A DNA stretch of 27,968 bases from Candidatus Saccharimonadota bacterium (GCA_013816445.1 JACDEK010000002.1:1-27968); one strand, 5' to 3'. Positions 7,824 to 16,146 are shown, counted from the first letter of the stretch. Translations and numbers: made by a program. The notes: generated by a model not told the origin, from the sequence alone.

Positions 7824-8876
7824 TTAGTAAGGAACTTTTTCGTATTGTGTGGTCACCAATACGTCTTTTAAACTATCAAGATCTTCGAGTACCATACCCG
7901 TACCACGCACCACCGCTGTTAAGGGGTCTTCGGCTATATGAACAGGCATTTTTGTCTGCGATGCCAGTAAAACATCAAGACCTCTAAGCAAAGCACCCCC
8001 GCCTGCCAAATATACGCCCTTATCCATAATATCTGCCAAAAGTTCAGGTGGCGTTTCTTCAATAGTATGTTTTACCGCGTCAACAATTGCGCGTACACTG
8101 CGAGCCAAAGCTTTGCGAGCATCGTCAGAGTTCATGGTCATTTCTTTTGGTAAGCCAGTCACTAAATCACGGCCACGTATAGGAGCATCAAGCATTTTAT
8201 CTAGCTTAGCCGCCGAACCAATATTGATTTTTATTGCCTCAGCCGTACGCTCACCAATTTGTAAGCTAAATTCTTCTTTAGCATAAGCAATAATATCATC
8301 AGTTAATTCGTCGCCAGCAATACGTACGCTTCGGCTTGACACAATACCACCAAGACTAATAACAGCCACTTCGCTTGTACCACCTCCAATATCTACAATC
8401 ATACTACCAGCTGCATCGTGTACCGGTAGACCAGCACCGACAGCAGCAGCCATTGGTTCTTCTATTAAAAAGGCTTGGCGCGCACCAGCATTTGTAGCCG
8501 CATCTTCTACAGCACGTTTCTCTACTTCAGTTACGCCAGACGGAATACCTATTACTACTCGAGGGCGCGGAAACAATACAAAACTTTCTTTATGTACTTT
8601 TTCAATAAAATACTTGAGCATTTGTTCAGTTATTTCAAAGTCACTCACTACCCCATCAACAAGAGGGCGGGTGGCGACAATATTAGCCGGTGTCTTGCCG
8701 ACCATGCGTTTAGCTTCATCACCAATGGCCAAAATTTGCTTATTTTTAGTATTAATAGCTACTACCGATGGCTCATTAATCATAATGCCCTTACCACGCA
8801 CGTACACTAAAGTATTGGCCGTACCAAGGTCAATACCAATATCGTGACTAAAATTACCGAGTAGTGAATTTATCAT
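7824..8876 (-). CDS. mreB: Rod shape-determining protein MreB (bacterial actin)
   Basis: Actin-like ATPase that forms membrane-bound filaments and guides wall synthesis. The protein is about 350 aa, the usual length. Visible are the phosphate-1 loop GIDLGTANTLVYVRGKG (residues 14-30), the phosphate-2 region MIVDIGGGTSEVAVISLGG near residue 160, and the adenosine motif GVYLAGGGALLRGLD near residue 290. I place the start at the ATG 8874-8876. A GTG three bases upstream is possible, but neither has a well-placed Shine-Dalgarno. It is first in mreB-mreC-mreD-mrdA, implying rod growth or at least an elongation machine in a presumably tiny cell. Confidence 0.96.
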   Translation of the reverse strand: MINSLLGNFSHDIGIDLGTANTLVYVRGKGIMINEPSVVAINTKNKQILAIGDEAKRMVGKTPANIVATRPLVDGVVSDFEITEQMLKYFIEKVHKESFVLFPRPRVVIGIPSGVTEVEKRAVEDAATNAGARQAFLIEEPMAAAVGAGLPVHDAAGSMIVDIGGGTSEVAVISLGGIVSSRSVRIAGDELTDDIIAYAKEEFSLQIGERTAEAIKINIGSAAKLDKMLDAPIRGRDLVTGLPKEMTMNSDDARKALARSVRAIVDAVKHTIEETPPELLADIMDKGVYLAGGGALLRGLDVLLASQTKMPVHIAEDPLTAVVRGTGMVLEDLDSLKDVLVTTQYEKVPY

Positions 8877-8884
8877 CACCTACT

Positions 8885-8890
8885 AGTGTA
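8885..8890 (-). promoter_or_regulatory. Possible mreB extended -10 (TGT-TACACT)
   Basis: TACACT on the minus strand, with an upstream TGT, lies 8 nt before the mreB ATG in the 82-nt gap after the CPBP protease gene. No convincing -35 is seen. It fits the leaderless pattern of secA and others, but the hexamer is weak. Confidence 0.35.
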
Positions 8891-8962
8891 ACAAGCCTGG
8901 CCATCTGTTGCTAGGGGTTTTTGAATCTGAATAGTAAGAAAGTGTGATGAATTGTAAGTTTA

Positions 8963-9709
8963 CTATTTAATCAACCCAGCCAGCACAATAAAGGCAAACG
9001 TATTATTAATCATATGCAATACAATACCCGGGATTATACTCTTAAGGCGAATAAAGAAAAAACTCAAAATTAACCCGAGAATAAAGGTGTAAATAATTAC
9101 ATTAAGCTGAAAATGTAAGACTGCAAAAAATGCGCTACTACCTAGTACACCCCAAAGCCATCCATACCGTTTACTTAACGCCGGTAATATTAACCCTCTA
9201 AAGTAGATTTCTTCTACAATAGGCGCCAAAATAACAGTAGCAGCAAAGCTAAACCAAAAACCCACCCCTTTTTTACCAAATTCAAAACCTACATCCTGTG
9301 CTTGATTCACATCTATTGCTGGTACCAAAACACTTACAATTGCAAAAACAATTGCAATAAATATCATAAAGATAATAAGCCCTGCCAAAATATATCCTAC
9401 CGCTTTAAAAATTGAGAATTTTTGTAGCCCAATATCTGATAGTTTGAGATTATATTTACGTACCAACCAAAAGACTAAAGCAATTTCTGTTACCGAAACC
9501 AATATACTAAACCCTAGATTTACCACAAAATCATTATGCTTGATTGTATCTCGCACAGCACTTGGCAAAAGCCCAAAATGACTTAAGCCAACAAGCAATA
9601 AAAAAATGCCCATCGGAATAATTGCAGTCAGCAAAATCATTCGTGTAATGTCGCGCACACCCCACGAAACCCTAGCAATTGTAATGTCTTTTCGCATACT
9701 CAAGCTCAC
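8963..9709 (-). CDS. CPBP-family (CAAX/Abi) intramembrane metalloprotease
   Basis: A polytopic membrane protein of 248 aa. The three CPBP (Rce1/Abi) motifs are intact: EEIYFRG in APIVEEIYFRGL near residue 165, the FxxxH motif in FFAVLHF near residue 198, and HxxxN in VLHMINNTF near residue 230. These are the glutamate, histidine and asparagine active-site residues of this glutamate-type protease. Bacterial members are tied to bacteriocin self-protection, protein secretion or stress, but the substrate here is unknown. It begins directly after the rseP stop. I report the GTG at 9707-9709; an ATG 12 nt further in (MRKDITIA) is equally plausible. Being in one operon with RseP puts two intramembrane proteases side by side. 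Confidence 0.88.
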   Translation of the reverse strand: MSLSMRKDITIARVSWGVRDITRMILLTAIIPMGIFLLLVGLSHFGLLPSAVRDTIKHNDFVVNLGFSILVSVTEIALVFWLVRKYNLKLSDIGLQKFSIFKAVGYILAGLIIFMIFIAIVFAIVSVLVPAIDVNQAQDVGFEFGKKGVGFWFSFAATVILAPIVEEIYFRGLILPALSKRYGWLWGVLGSSAFFAVLHFQLNVIIYTFILGLILSFFFIRLKSIIPGIVLHMINNTFAFIVLAGLIK

Positions 9710-10798
9710 TTAACGCATACGTGCAATATCACTAATACTTATAATGATCATTAAGCCAATAAGTGCTACAAAACCCATAAGGTGAAATATATTCTCTCGT
9801 TCTGGTGTAATTTTAACACCTAGTTTTTTGAGTATGAGTACAAACTCGCGTCCACCGTCGAGAGCCGGCAAAGGCAGGGCATTAATAACTGCTAGACTCA
9901 GTGAAATAGATGCCACAAACAATAGTACAAATCTTGGTCCAAAATTTACTATTTGAGAAAAAATCGAAACGATACCAATAGGCCCCGACACCTGATCACT
10001 TACAGTATGACGAGTAAATAAACCAACAATAAGATTACCGAAAGCCGCTAGTGTAGCCATCACAAACTGCGCCATTAATACAAGTGCGGCAATTGGAGCA
10101 GCCCACCAACTGTAGCCACTTAATTGCAATTGTTCGGCACTAACTCCTAAAATTCCAACAGATTGGTTAGTGCCGAGAATTGCTACTTTTTCTACCTGCG
10201 TACCATTATGTTTTGCGATAATTATCACCTGTTCACCCGCATGTGCTCGTGTATAATCACGCAATTCAGTATTATTGCGCAATCCAGTATTATTTATCGA
10301 AATAAGCGTATCGCCCTGTACAAGACCAGCCTTAGAGGCAGCACTGTCTTTTGTTACACTAAATATCGTTAGTTCACCCTGACCCATAACCTTCGGCTGA
10401 ATAGGGCCAAAACTTGGCAAAGTCTGGCCAATAGGTGGCATGCCTATCATGAGTAAGAATGTAAAAATAACATAGGCAATAATAAAATTCACGGTCACAC
10501 CGGCCATTAAGATGCGAGTTTTTGGCCAAAATTTTTGCACTGCAAAACTATCAGGGCCTTTTTCTGACCCATCTTCTCCTTTAAGTCTTACAAACCCGCC
10601 AATTGGTAAAGCATTGATACTAAAGACTGTCTTACCGTACTTTTTAAATCTTCGCCCGCCGAGTTTTGGTGGAAACCCAATACCAAACTCTTCTACTGTC
10701 ACACCCTCACGGCGAGCCGCACTAAAGTGACCAAACTCATGAACAATCACTAGAAGTGAAAATATAGCAACCACACCGAGAATTATTAAAATAATCAT
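9710..10798 (-). CDS. rseP: Site-2 intramembrane zinc metalloprotease, RseP family
   Basis: Cleaves membrane proteins within the bilayer; in other bacteria it acts on anti-sigma factors and leftover signal peptides. The 362-aa protein has the zinc motif HEFGH near residues 20-24 in the first membrane helix and one PDZ domain at about residues 140-215. The second catalytic motif is INALPLPALDGGR near residue 310, between C-terminal membrane segments. Only one PDZ is seen, against two in E. coli RseP (450 aa), which is usual in Gram-positive and candidate-phyla forms. Its start overlaps the uppS stop by 4 nt. No anti-sigma factor is visible in the window, so its target is unknown. Confidence 0.93.
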   Translation of the reverse strand: MIILIILGVVAIFSLLVIVHEFGHFSAARREGVTVEEFGIGFPPKLGGRRFKKYGKTVFSINALPIGGFVRLKGEDGSEKGPDSFAVQKFWPKTRILMAGVTVNFIIAYVIFTFLLMIGMPPIGQTLPSFGPIQPKVMGQGELTIFSVTKDSAASKAGLVQGDTLISINNTGLRNNTELRDYTRAHAGEQVIIIAKHNGTQVEKVAILGTNQSVGILGVSAEQLQLSGYSWWAAPIAALVLMAQFVMATLAAFGNLIVGLFTRHTVSDQVSGPIGIVSIFSQIVNFGPRFVLLFVASISLSLAVINALPLPALDGGREFVLILKKLGVKITPERENIFHLMGFVALIGLMIIISISDIARMR

Positions 10799-11490
10799 TC
10801 GCCAAACCTACGAGTGCGTTGAGTGTAATCTTCTAAAACAGCATCAAGATCCTCTACGTTAAAATCTGGCCAAAATTTCTCAACAAATTTTAGTTCAGCA
10901 TAGGCACTATCCCATAACAAAAAATTACTCAACCGTTGCTCTCCACTAGTGCGAACTATGAGATCTGGCGCTGGCATATCTTTTGTATATAAGTGTTTTT
11001 TTATAGTGTCTTCAGTGATATCACTAGATACAATACCTGATTCTATAATAGCCTGCGTGGCCGTAACAATTTCTTGTTGACCACCATAATTAAAACAAGC
11101 CGCAAAGGTACCTGCTGTATTATTTTGAGTTAATTCTTCAGCTTTTTCAATTGAAGCAATAAGCTTCTTATCAAGATTTTCACGTGAGCCAACTATCTTT
11201 AAGCAAACATTCTTTTCATTCAATTCTTTGGCATCTTTTAAAATAACTCTGAGAGCAAGGCTCATTAGATACCCCACTTCTTCACTAGATCTTTGCCAGT
11301 TTTCTGTGGAGAACAAATAGCAGCTAAAGTAGGTAATTTTTTTGTCAAAACATGCTTGTGCAATAGCTTTCAGGTTTTTATAACCAGCCTTATGCCCCTC
11401 TACCGAGCTAAGTCCGTTTTGGGTAGCCCACCGGCGATTACCGTCTAAAATAAATCCTATATGATTGAGTGGCGCTTTCAGATCTGACAT
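10795..11490 (-). CDS. uppS: Isoprenyl transferase (undecaprenyl diphosphate synthase)
   Basis: Extends farnesyl diphosphate with isopentenyl diphosphate in cis to make the undecaprenyl carrier lipid for wall precursors. The 231-aa protein has the signature HIGFILDGNRRWA with the catalytic Asp near residue 18. It also has YLFSTENWQRSSEEV near residue 68 and the C-terminal RTSGEQRLSNFLLWDSAYAE that binds substrate. It follows frr by 22 nt and overlaps rseP by 4 nt. The Shine-Dalgarno is poor. No cdsA or dxr follows it, unlike the usual cluster order, so its substrates may be scavenged or made elsewhere. Confidence 0.95.
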   Translation of the reverse strand: MSDLKAPLNHIGFILDGNRRWATQNGLSSVEGHKAGYKNLKAIAQACFDKKITYFSCYLFSTENWQRSSEEVGYLMSLALRVILKDAKELNEKNVCLKIVGSRENLDKKLIASIEKAEELTQNNTAGTFAACFNYGGQQEIVTATQAIIESGIVSSDITEDTIKKHLYTKDMPAPDLIVRTSGEQRLSNFLLWDSAYAELKFVEKFWPDFNVEDLDAVLEDYTQRTRRFGE

Positions 11491-11512
11491 AAGTAAAAAT
11501 CTATCTCTTTTC

Positions 11513-12073
11513 TTAAGTTTGCATAAGTTCTATTTCTTTGGCACTAGTGAGCTCATGCATTTGTTTCTGATAAGTATCAATTAGTGCATTGGCGTCTTTT
11601 TCGAGCCGGCTCAAATCATCTTGAGAAAGTAGCTTATCTTTTTCTGCAACTTTGGCATCATTAATAGCTTCGTGACGAGCATTGCGCAGTGAAATAGTAG
11701 CGGTTTCAGCTTTTTCGTGAATAAGCTTAACCATTTGCGTGCGTGTTTCTTCGCTCATTGGTGGTACATTAATACGAATAACGTGCCCATCATTATTTGG
11801 ATTCAAACCCAAAGTTTCTTTTGATGAAATAGCCTTTTCAATAGAAGCAAGATTTGAGGCGTCCCAGGGCTGAATTTGAATTGTCTTAGCATCTGGAGTA
11901 GAAATTGTAGCAATTGCTTTTAGTGGAGTTTCTTGTCCATATACATTCACTTTTATACTGTCTACTAAGCCAGCATTAGCCCGACCAGAACGTACTCCAG
12001 TTAATTCACCTTTCAAGTGATCTAGGGCAGCTTTCATTTTCTCTTCAGCTTGTTTGAGTAATTGTGTATTCAT
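11513..12073 (-). CDS. frr: Ribosome recycling factor
   Basis: RRF splits the post-termination ribosome with EF-G. The 186-aa length is standard. The long-helix domain carries ELTGVRSGRANAGLVDSI near residues 20-37. Domain II has TISTPDAKTIQIQPWD, and the C-terminal helices include VKLIHEKAETATISLRNARHEA, all characteristic. The ATG has no Shine-Dalgarno and a TATAAT lies 8 nt upstream, so it probably has its own leaderless transcript. The 148-nt gap before it is where pyrH is found in many bacteria. Confidence 0.97.
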   Translation of the reverse strand: MNTQLLKQAEEKMKAALDHLKGELTGVRSGRANAGLVDSIKVNVYGQETPLKAIATISTPDAKTIQIQPWDASNLASIEKAISSKETLGLNPNNDGHVIRINVPPMSEETRTQMVKLIHEKAETATISLRNARHEAINDAKVAEKDKLLSQDDLSRLEKDANALIDTYQKQMHELTSAKEIELMQT

Positions 12074-12081
12074 TGCTAAAT

Positions 12082-12087
12082 ATTATA
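12082..12087 (-). promoter_or_regulatory. -10 box of frr (TATAAT), probably leaderless
   Basis: Minus-strand GGGTATAAT ends 8 nt before the frr ATG, with no Shine-Dalgarno in between. No -35 is evident. Together with the 148-nt gap it suggests that frr is started separately from tsf. Confidence 0.5.
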
Positions 12088-12131
12088 CCCGATTTGAAAG
12101 CCTGGTGCTAGCCTTTCGAAGGGTACTGGTT

Positions 12132-12166
12132 GACCATTCTGATTTCTTGAAGAATCAAGAATGACC
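12132..12166 (-). repeat. Imperfect inverted repeat (RNA hairpin) between tsf and frr
   Basis: The arms GACCATTCTGATTTC and GAATCAAGAATGACC form a long imperfect stem with a tiny loop. On the minus (transcribed) strand the mismatches become G-U pairs, so the structure favours RNA made from that strand. No T run follows, so it is not a standard terminator. It may be a processing or attenuating hairpin between tsf and frr, or a relic. Confidence 0.5.
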
Positions 12167-12221
12167 ACAATTGAGTCTTTGTTTGAATATGGATTTCATT
12201 TGAAAACCAGCGTAAAAAAGG

Positions 12222-12815
12222 CTATTCAGCGCCAAGTTCTAAACGTGAAAATCGCTTGATAATAATGTTTTCACCAAGCTTACCGATCAGTTCTTTGGTA
12301 AGCTGATCAATTGTTTTATCTGGATCTTTAATAAAGGGCTGATTAACAAGACAGATTTGCTCGTACCACTTAGCCAGTTTTCCGTCGATAATTTTTTGAG
12401 CAAATTCTGCTGGCTTACCTGCTGCGGCCACTTCTTTTTCAATAGTTGCAGTTTCTTTTTTTAAAGCCTCTGGGTTAACAGAATCTCTATCAACACATTC
12501 AGGGCTAGCAGCTGCAATATGCATAGCAACATCTCGTGCAAATGCCTTAAAGTCGTCAGTTCTTGCAATAAAGTCAGTTTCACAGTTAATTTCTACGAGT
12601 ACGCCAATTTTTTCACTATGTACGTAGCTTTCAATGACACCCATAGATGCAACTCTATCGGCTTTTTTACCGGCCTTAGCAATACCTTTCAAGCGCATTA
12701 CTTCAACAGCCTTATCAAAATCACCCTTTGCTTCTTCTAAGGCCGCTTTGGCATCCATCATACCAGCTCCTGTGGTATCACGTAGTTTTTTTATATCTTC
12801 AATTTTTATCGTCAT
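12222..12815 (-). CDS. tsf: Elongation factor Ts (short form)
   Basis: Guanine nucleotide exchange factor that recharges EF-Tu. The N-terminal UBA-like module IKIEDIKKLRDTTGAGMMDAK and the core motif EINCETDFIARTDDFKAFA (near residue 75) are diagnostic. At 197 aa it is well below the 283 aa of E. coli, matching the short single-core type of many Gram-positives and candidate-phyla bacteria. AGAGGTGA upstream of the ATG fixes the start. It lies 68 nt downstream of rpsB, the universal pairing. Confidence 0.95.
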   Translation of the reverse strand: MTIKIEDIKKLRDTTGAGMMDAKAALEEAKGDFDKAVEVMRLKGIAKAGKKADRVASMGVIESYVHSEKIGVLVEINCETDFIARTDDFKAFARDVAMHIAAASPECVDRDSVNPEALKKETATIEKEVAAAGKPAEFAQKIIDGKLAKWYEQICLVNQPFIKDPDKTIDQLTKELIGKLGENIIIKRFSRLELGAE

Positions 12816-12883
12816 TTTTCACCTCTTGATTGCCATAGATTCACTTTTTAAATAATTAGAGTATATCTTTTGGCTGTTTAGTA

Positions 12884-13672
12884 TTACAGTTGCTCGTTAA
12901 TCTCTTCTTGCTGTTCTACAGCTGCTTTTGCCTTATATTCAGTACTACCTTTTGTTGCTTGTGCAGCAATCTTTCCGGTAATAAGGTCAATGGCTTTAAT
13001 AGCATCGTCATTTGATGTGATCAAGTACTCAGCCATATCGGGGTCGGCATTAGTATCAGCCATAGCAATAACAGGCAAACCAAGCTTACGAGCTTCTAGT
13101 AGTGCGATGTCTTCTTTAGGCATATCTACTACAAAAAGTGCAGCTGGTACTCCGTGCATATCACGCACACCGTCAAAAGTTTTGAATAGCTTAATCATTT
13201 GCTTTTCAAGTAGTAATTTTTCTTTCTTAATAATACCAGCGAAGTCATTTTCAGCTTTTTGAGCTTCTAGTTTTTTGAGTCTTTGAATACGATTCTTGAT
13301 TGTATCAAGATTTGTTAGCATTCCTCCGAGCCATCTATGCGTCACAAAAGGCATACCTGATTCATGCGCATACTTTTCAATAATCATCTTAGCCTGACGC
13401 TTCGTACCAACAAATAATATTTGTCCGCCTGCTTTGGTAACTTCATAGGCAAACTTTTCAGCTGTAGCAAGCTGCGTAGCAGTCTGAGTTAAATCTATAA
13501 TATGTACACCACCGCGTTCACCAAAAATGTACGGTGCCATTTTTGGATTCCAGCGAGCAGTTCGGTGACCAAAATGCGCACCGGCTTCGAGTAATTGCTT
13601 CAGTATCGGGTCTACTTTTGCCACTGACTTTGCAGCGGGCTTCTTGCTTGATGTTTTTGTGGCTTCAGCCAT
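12884..13672 (-). CDS. rpsB: 30S ribosomal protein S2
   Basis: S2 sits on the back of the 30S subunit. The 262-aa protein contains LLEAGAHFGHRTARWNPKM near residues 28-46, FVGTKRQAKMII, THRWLGGMLTNLDTI and the C-terminal DTNADPDMAEYLITSNDDA, all standard. The N-terminus carries an extra Ala/Lys-rich stretch of about 22 residues (EATKTSSKKPAAKSVAKV). AAAGGAG lies 9 nt before the ATG. It leads rpsB-tsf-frr-uppS-rseP and has a good promoter and a structured 5' leader, which suggests autoregulation by S2 as in other bacteria. Confidence 0.97.
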   Translation of the reverse strand: MAEATKTSSKKPAAKSVAKVDPILKQLLEAGAHFGHRTARWNPKMAPYIFGERGGVHIIDLTQTATQLATAEKFAYEVTKAGGQILFVGTKRQAKMIIEKYAHESGMPFVTHRWLGGMLTNLDTIKNRIQRLKKLEAQKAENDFAGIIKKEKLLLEKQMIKLFKTFDGVRDMHGVPAALFVVDMPKEDIALLEARKLGLPVIAMADTNADPDMAEYLITSNDDAIKAIDLITGKIAAQATKGSTEYKAKAAVEQQEEINEQL

Positions 13673-13757
13673 TCTAAAAACTCCTTTCGTCGTGACGCCA
13701 GCTCCCCAAGCGGGAGGAGTAAAATGCCGGCGCTGTTTCGTTAAATATGTAACTTGA
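13673..13757 (-). promoter_or_regulatory. Structured 5' leader of rpsB
   Basis: The roughly 80-nt leader between promoter and ATG is a GC-rich island. On the minus strand CGCCGG (727-732 of the 13-kb block) pairs with CTGGCG (696-701), enclosing a second hairpin built on CTCC/GGAG around 13702-13719. The Shine-Dalgarno follows the structure. rpsB leaders are S2-controlled in E. coli; homology to any known leader family cannot be judged by eye. Confidence 0.45.
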
Positions 13758-13759
13758 TA

Positions 13760-13788
13760 ATTTTAGCAGATGATCTGGAAAAGGTCAA
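13760..13788 (-). promoter_or_regulatory. rpsB promoter (TTGACC-17-TAAAAT)
   Basis: Minus-strand TTGACC, a 17-nt spacer and TAAAAT, with TGC extending the -10. It is well placed about 80 nt upstream of the rpsB ATG and just after the previous gene's terminator. Confidence 0.75.
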
Positions 13789-13790
13789 AT

Positions 13791-13813
13791 AAAAAGCCCT
13801 GATTAATCAGGGC
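13791..13813 (-). terminator. Terminator of the 145-aa gene, overlapping its stop codon
   Basis: A perfect palindrome GCCCTGATTAATCAGGGC (13796-13813) followed on the minus strand by TTTTTATTT. The stem includes the TGA stop (13807-13809) of the gene it ends. Confidence 0.85.
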
Positions 13814-14244
13814 GTACTATCTGTGTCAGAACTTGCATCAAATGAATAACATATAAAGTCACTCATTTGCATGCCTTCAATAGCATCAATATGCTCATAT
13901 ATCATACCTGCTATTTTTTTACTCAGCTGACGTAAACGCTTCCGTTCATATGGTCCGATAATTTGTCGAAACCAATCTGTACTGTGTGTTATTTCGATAT
14001 GATTCTTGCTTGGAATCAAACAAAGCTCAGCAAATTCAAGCTTTACAAATAAGCCAGAGCCAAAGTCAACTTCTTTGACCTCAAGTCGAATCACAAAACG
14101 TGATTCTGCTTGAATCGGTATATGTAAACAGGCTGCATCATTTTTGAGACCTTTGCTGTGCAGAGGTAATGAAGATTTGGCATTCAGCGAATGTGAGATT
14201 CTGTCGATAAACTGCTTAGGTGTGACATAGCCAAAGTAGAGCAT
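13807..14244 (-). CDS. Conserved-looking hypothetical protein, 145 aa
   Basis: Not recognised. The protein is soluble, with no signal peptide or membrane helix. It has alternating hydrophobic strands (RFVIRLEVKEVDFGSGLFVKLEFAELCLI) followed by a basic helix (GPYERKRLRQLSKKIAGMIYEHI) and an acidic, Ser-rich tail ending SDTDSTP. The start is the ATG at 14242-14244, 4 nt after a perfect AGGAGG; the GTG just before it is too close. It has its own promoter and a terminator that overlaps its stop, so it is a single-gene unit between the efflux operon and rpsB. Normal base composition and a strong ribosome site argue it is real. Confidence 0.8.
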   Translation of the reverse strand: MLYFGYVTPKQFIDRISHSLNAKSSLPLHSKGLKNDAACLHIPIQAESRFVIRLEVKEVDFGSGLFVKLEFAELCLIPSKNHIEITHSTDWFRQIIGPYERKRLRQLSKKIAGMIYEHIDAIEGMQMSDFICYSFDASSDTDSTP

Positions 14245-14297
14245 CACTCCTCCTTGCTAGGTGCTTCAAGGTGAATTTCACTACTCGAATGCCTATC

Positions 14298-14325
14298 AGT
14301 ATATCAAGATAGTATCTAAAGTAAA
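14298..14325 (-). promoter_or_regulatory. Promoter of the 145-aa gene (TTTACT-16-TATACT)
   Basis: Minus-strand TTTACT, a 16-nt spacer and TATACT in the gap after the ABC exporter gene, about 50 nt upstream of the ATG. Confidence 0.5.
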
Positions 14326-14336
14326 GACTGCGGCTA

Positions 14337-16124
14337 CTAGCCAGCCATATCAAATTTTTTCAGCTTGGCCTTACCAGCCTCAGTTGTACTAATTGTTTGC
14401 AGAGTAAGTAGCTCTGCATATATACCATCCTTACGCGTAGCGAGCTCGGCAGGGGAGCCCACCTCAACCACTCGCCCACCTTTCAAACCAACGATAGTAT
14501 CAACGTCAGAGATAGTGCTGAGGCGGTGAGCAATAATCATAGTCGTTCTGTCTTGCATAAGTCTCTCAAGAGCTTGTTGCACTTCATGCTCAGCTTTACT
14601 ATCAAGGCTACTCGTCGCTTCATCTAGAATCAAGATTGGCGGATTTTTCAAAATTGCCCTGGCAATTGCTATACGTTGTTTTTGCCCGCCACTCAACTTC
14701 ACACCACGCTCACCTATCTGACTTTCAAAGCCTTTTGGTAGTTTCTTTATGAAATCATAGGCATTGGCAGCTTTTGCTGCTGCTATCATTTCTTTTTCGC
14801 TGGCACGAGGATTGGCATACTTAATGTTTTCACTTAATGTGCCCGAAAAAAGCTGGGGTTCTTGAAATACCACACCAATATTGCGGCGTAAGCTAGCTTG
14901 AGTAAGTGCAGTAATGTCTTGACCATCTATCTTCACTTCGCCACCACTGAGCTCATAGAAGCGTAGCATTAAGTTGGCTAGTGTACTCTTGCCTTCACCA
15001 CTCTCACCAACCAATGCCAGCTTTTGACCAGGCTCAATTGTAAAACCAATATTGTGCAAGACTTTTTGACCTTTGTCATAACTAAATGAAACATTACTGT
15101 ACTCAACTCGACCAGATTTCACTCGCAAAGTCTTAGCATTTTCGCTATCAGTGATATCAGGCTTTTTATTCATAATTGCAAAGTAGTCTTCACTATCAGC
15201 TGTCGCACGCTGTAAGGCATCGATAATAAAACTACTACCGAATAACGGAAACTGAGCTTGATTAGCTAGACTGATAAGCAAAACAACTGTTCCTAGGCTA
15301 AAGTTGAGTCTAAATGCTTGCCAAATAATCACTAGGTATATTAAGTAGAACACAACGTTCAAAACGAGACGTCGCCACACATCATAATTATGCCATTGAC
15401 GAGACTGTCCAGCAGTGACTTTCTCTATTTCACGTCGGGTCTTACTAAAGTAACTTAGTTCACGTATTTCGGTTACAAAACTTTTGACGACACGTACCTG
15501 AGTAATTGATTCTATAAAACGACCATTACCTATGTCGCGCTGATGATTGATTTTACCCTGATGTTTTTGCCACGCGTTACTACTCAGATGTGTCAACCAT
15601 ATATAGACAGGGAAAATCACCGCAAGGAGTAAGGCAACAGCCCAACTGTAAAAGGCAATTACAACTAATGTAATAATTGTGGTTAAGAAAAACTGCACGA
15701 AGTTATTACTAAGAGTATTCATTAAAGTAGAAATAGTCGTAATACTTCTGTCTAAGCGCGCAGTTATCTTACCAGTTATTTCGTTATCATAATAACTTAC
15801 AGGTAACTCCATAAGGTGAGTATAGTACCGCTCAGAAAGTAAATTATTTAGTTTAACCGACATTATGTCGCCAAGATATCCATTAAGGTTACTGAGTAGG
15901 GTTATGACGATATTAGCAGCTAGAATCAAACCAAGTAAGAGTAAAAAGTAACTAAACGGAACGTTTTGCCCACCTAGTTTTGATGTTAGACCGTCAATTA
16001 ATCCTTTTGTAAGAAAAGGTGTTGCGAGATTTAGAAGTGACAATACCACGACAAACCCTGTTATAGACGCATAGTATGGCCAAAGTTCTCGCGAGTATTT
16101 AATTATTTTCCAAATTTCTTTCAT
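14337..16124 (-). CDS. ABC exporter, fused membrane-ATPase half-transporter (MsbA/LmrA-like)
   Basis: A 595-aa type IV ABC exporter half that should work as a dimer. The N-terminal ~310 residues contain about six membrane helices. The ATPase domain shows Walker A GESGEGKST near residue 375 and the Q-loop in GVVFQEPQLFSGTL. It also shows the signature LSGGQKQRIAIARA near residue 485, Walker B ILILDEATSSLD and the switch histidine in IIAHRLST. Substrate cannot be told: drugs, lipids or peptides are all possible. It lies 22 nt downstream of an MFS exporter and under the same MarR-type gene, pointing to multidrug efflux. No Shine-Dalgarno is visible before its ATG. Confidence 0.92.
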   Translation of the reverse strand: MKEIWKIIKYSRELWPYYASITGFVVVLSLLNLATPFLTKGLIDGLTSKLGGQNVPFSYFLLLLGLILAANIVITLLSNLNGYLGDIMSVKLNNLLSERYYTHLMELPVSYYDNEITGKITARLDRSITTISTLMNTLSNNFVQFFLTTIITLVVIAFYSWAVALLLAVIFPVYIWLTHLSSNAWQKHQGKINHQRDIGNGRFIESITQVRVVKSFVTEIRELSYFSKTRREIEKVTAGQSRQWHNYDVWRRLVLNVVFYLIYLVIIWQAFRLNFSLGTVVLLISLANQAQFPLFGSSFIIDALQRATADSEDYFAIMNKKPDITDSENAKTLRVKSGRVEYSNVSFSYDKGQKVLHNIGFTIEPGQKLALVGESGEGKSTLANLMLRFYELSGGEVKIDGQDITALTQASLRRNIGVVFQEPQLFSGTLSENIKYANPRASEKEMIAAAKAANAYDFIKKLPKGFESQIGERGVKLSGGQKQRIAIARAILKNPPILILDEATSSLDSKAEHEVQQALERLMQDRTTMIIAHRLSTISDVDTIVGLKGGRVVEVGSPAELATRKDGIYAELLTLQTISTTEAGKAKLKKFDMAG

Positions 16125-16146
16125 AGTATGTATTGTCTATTAAATT

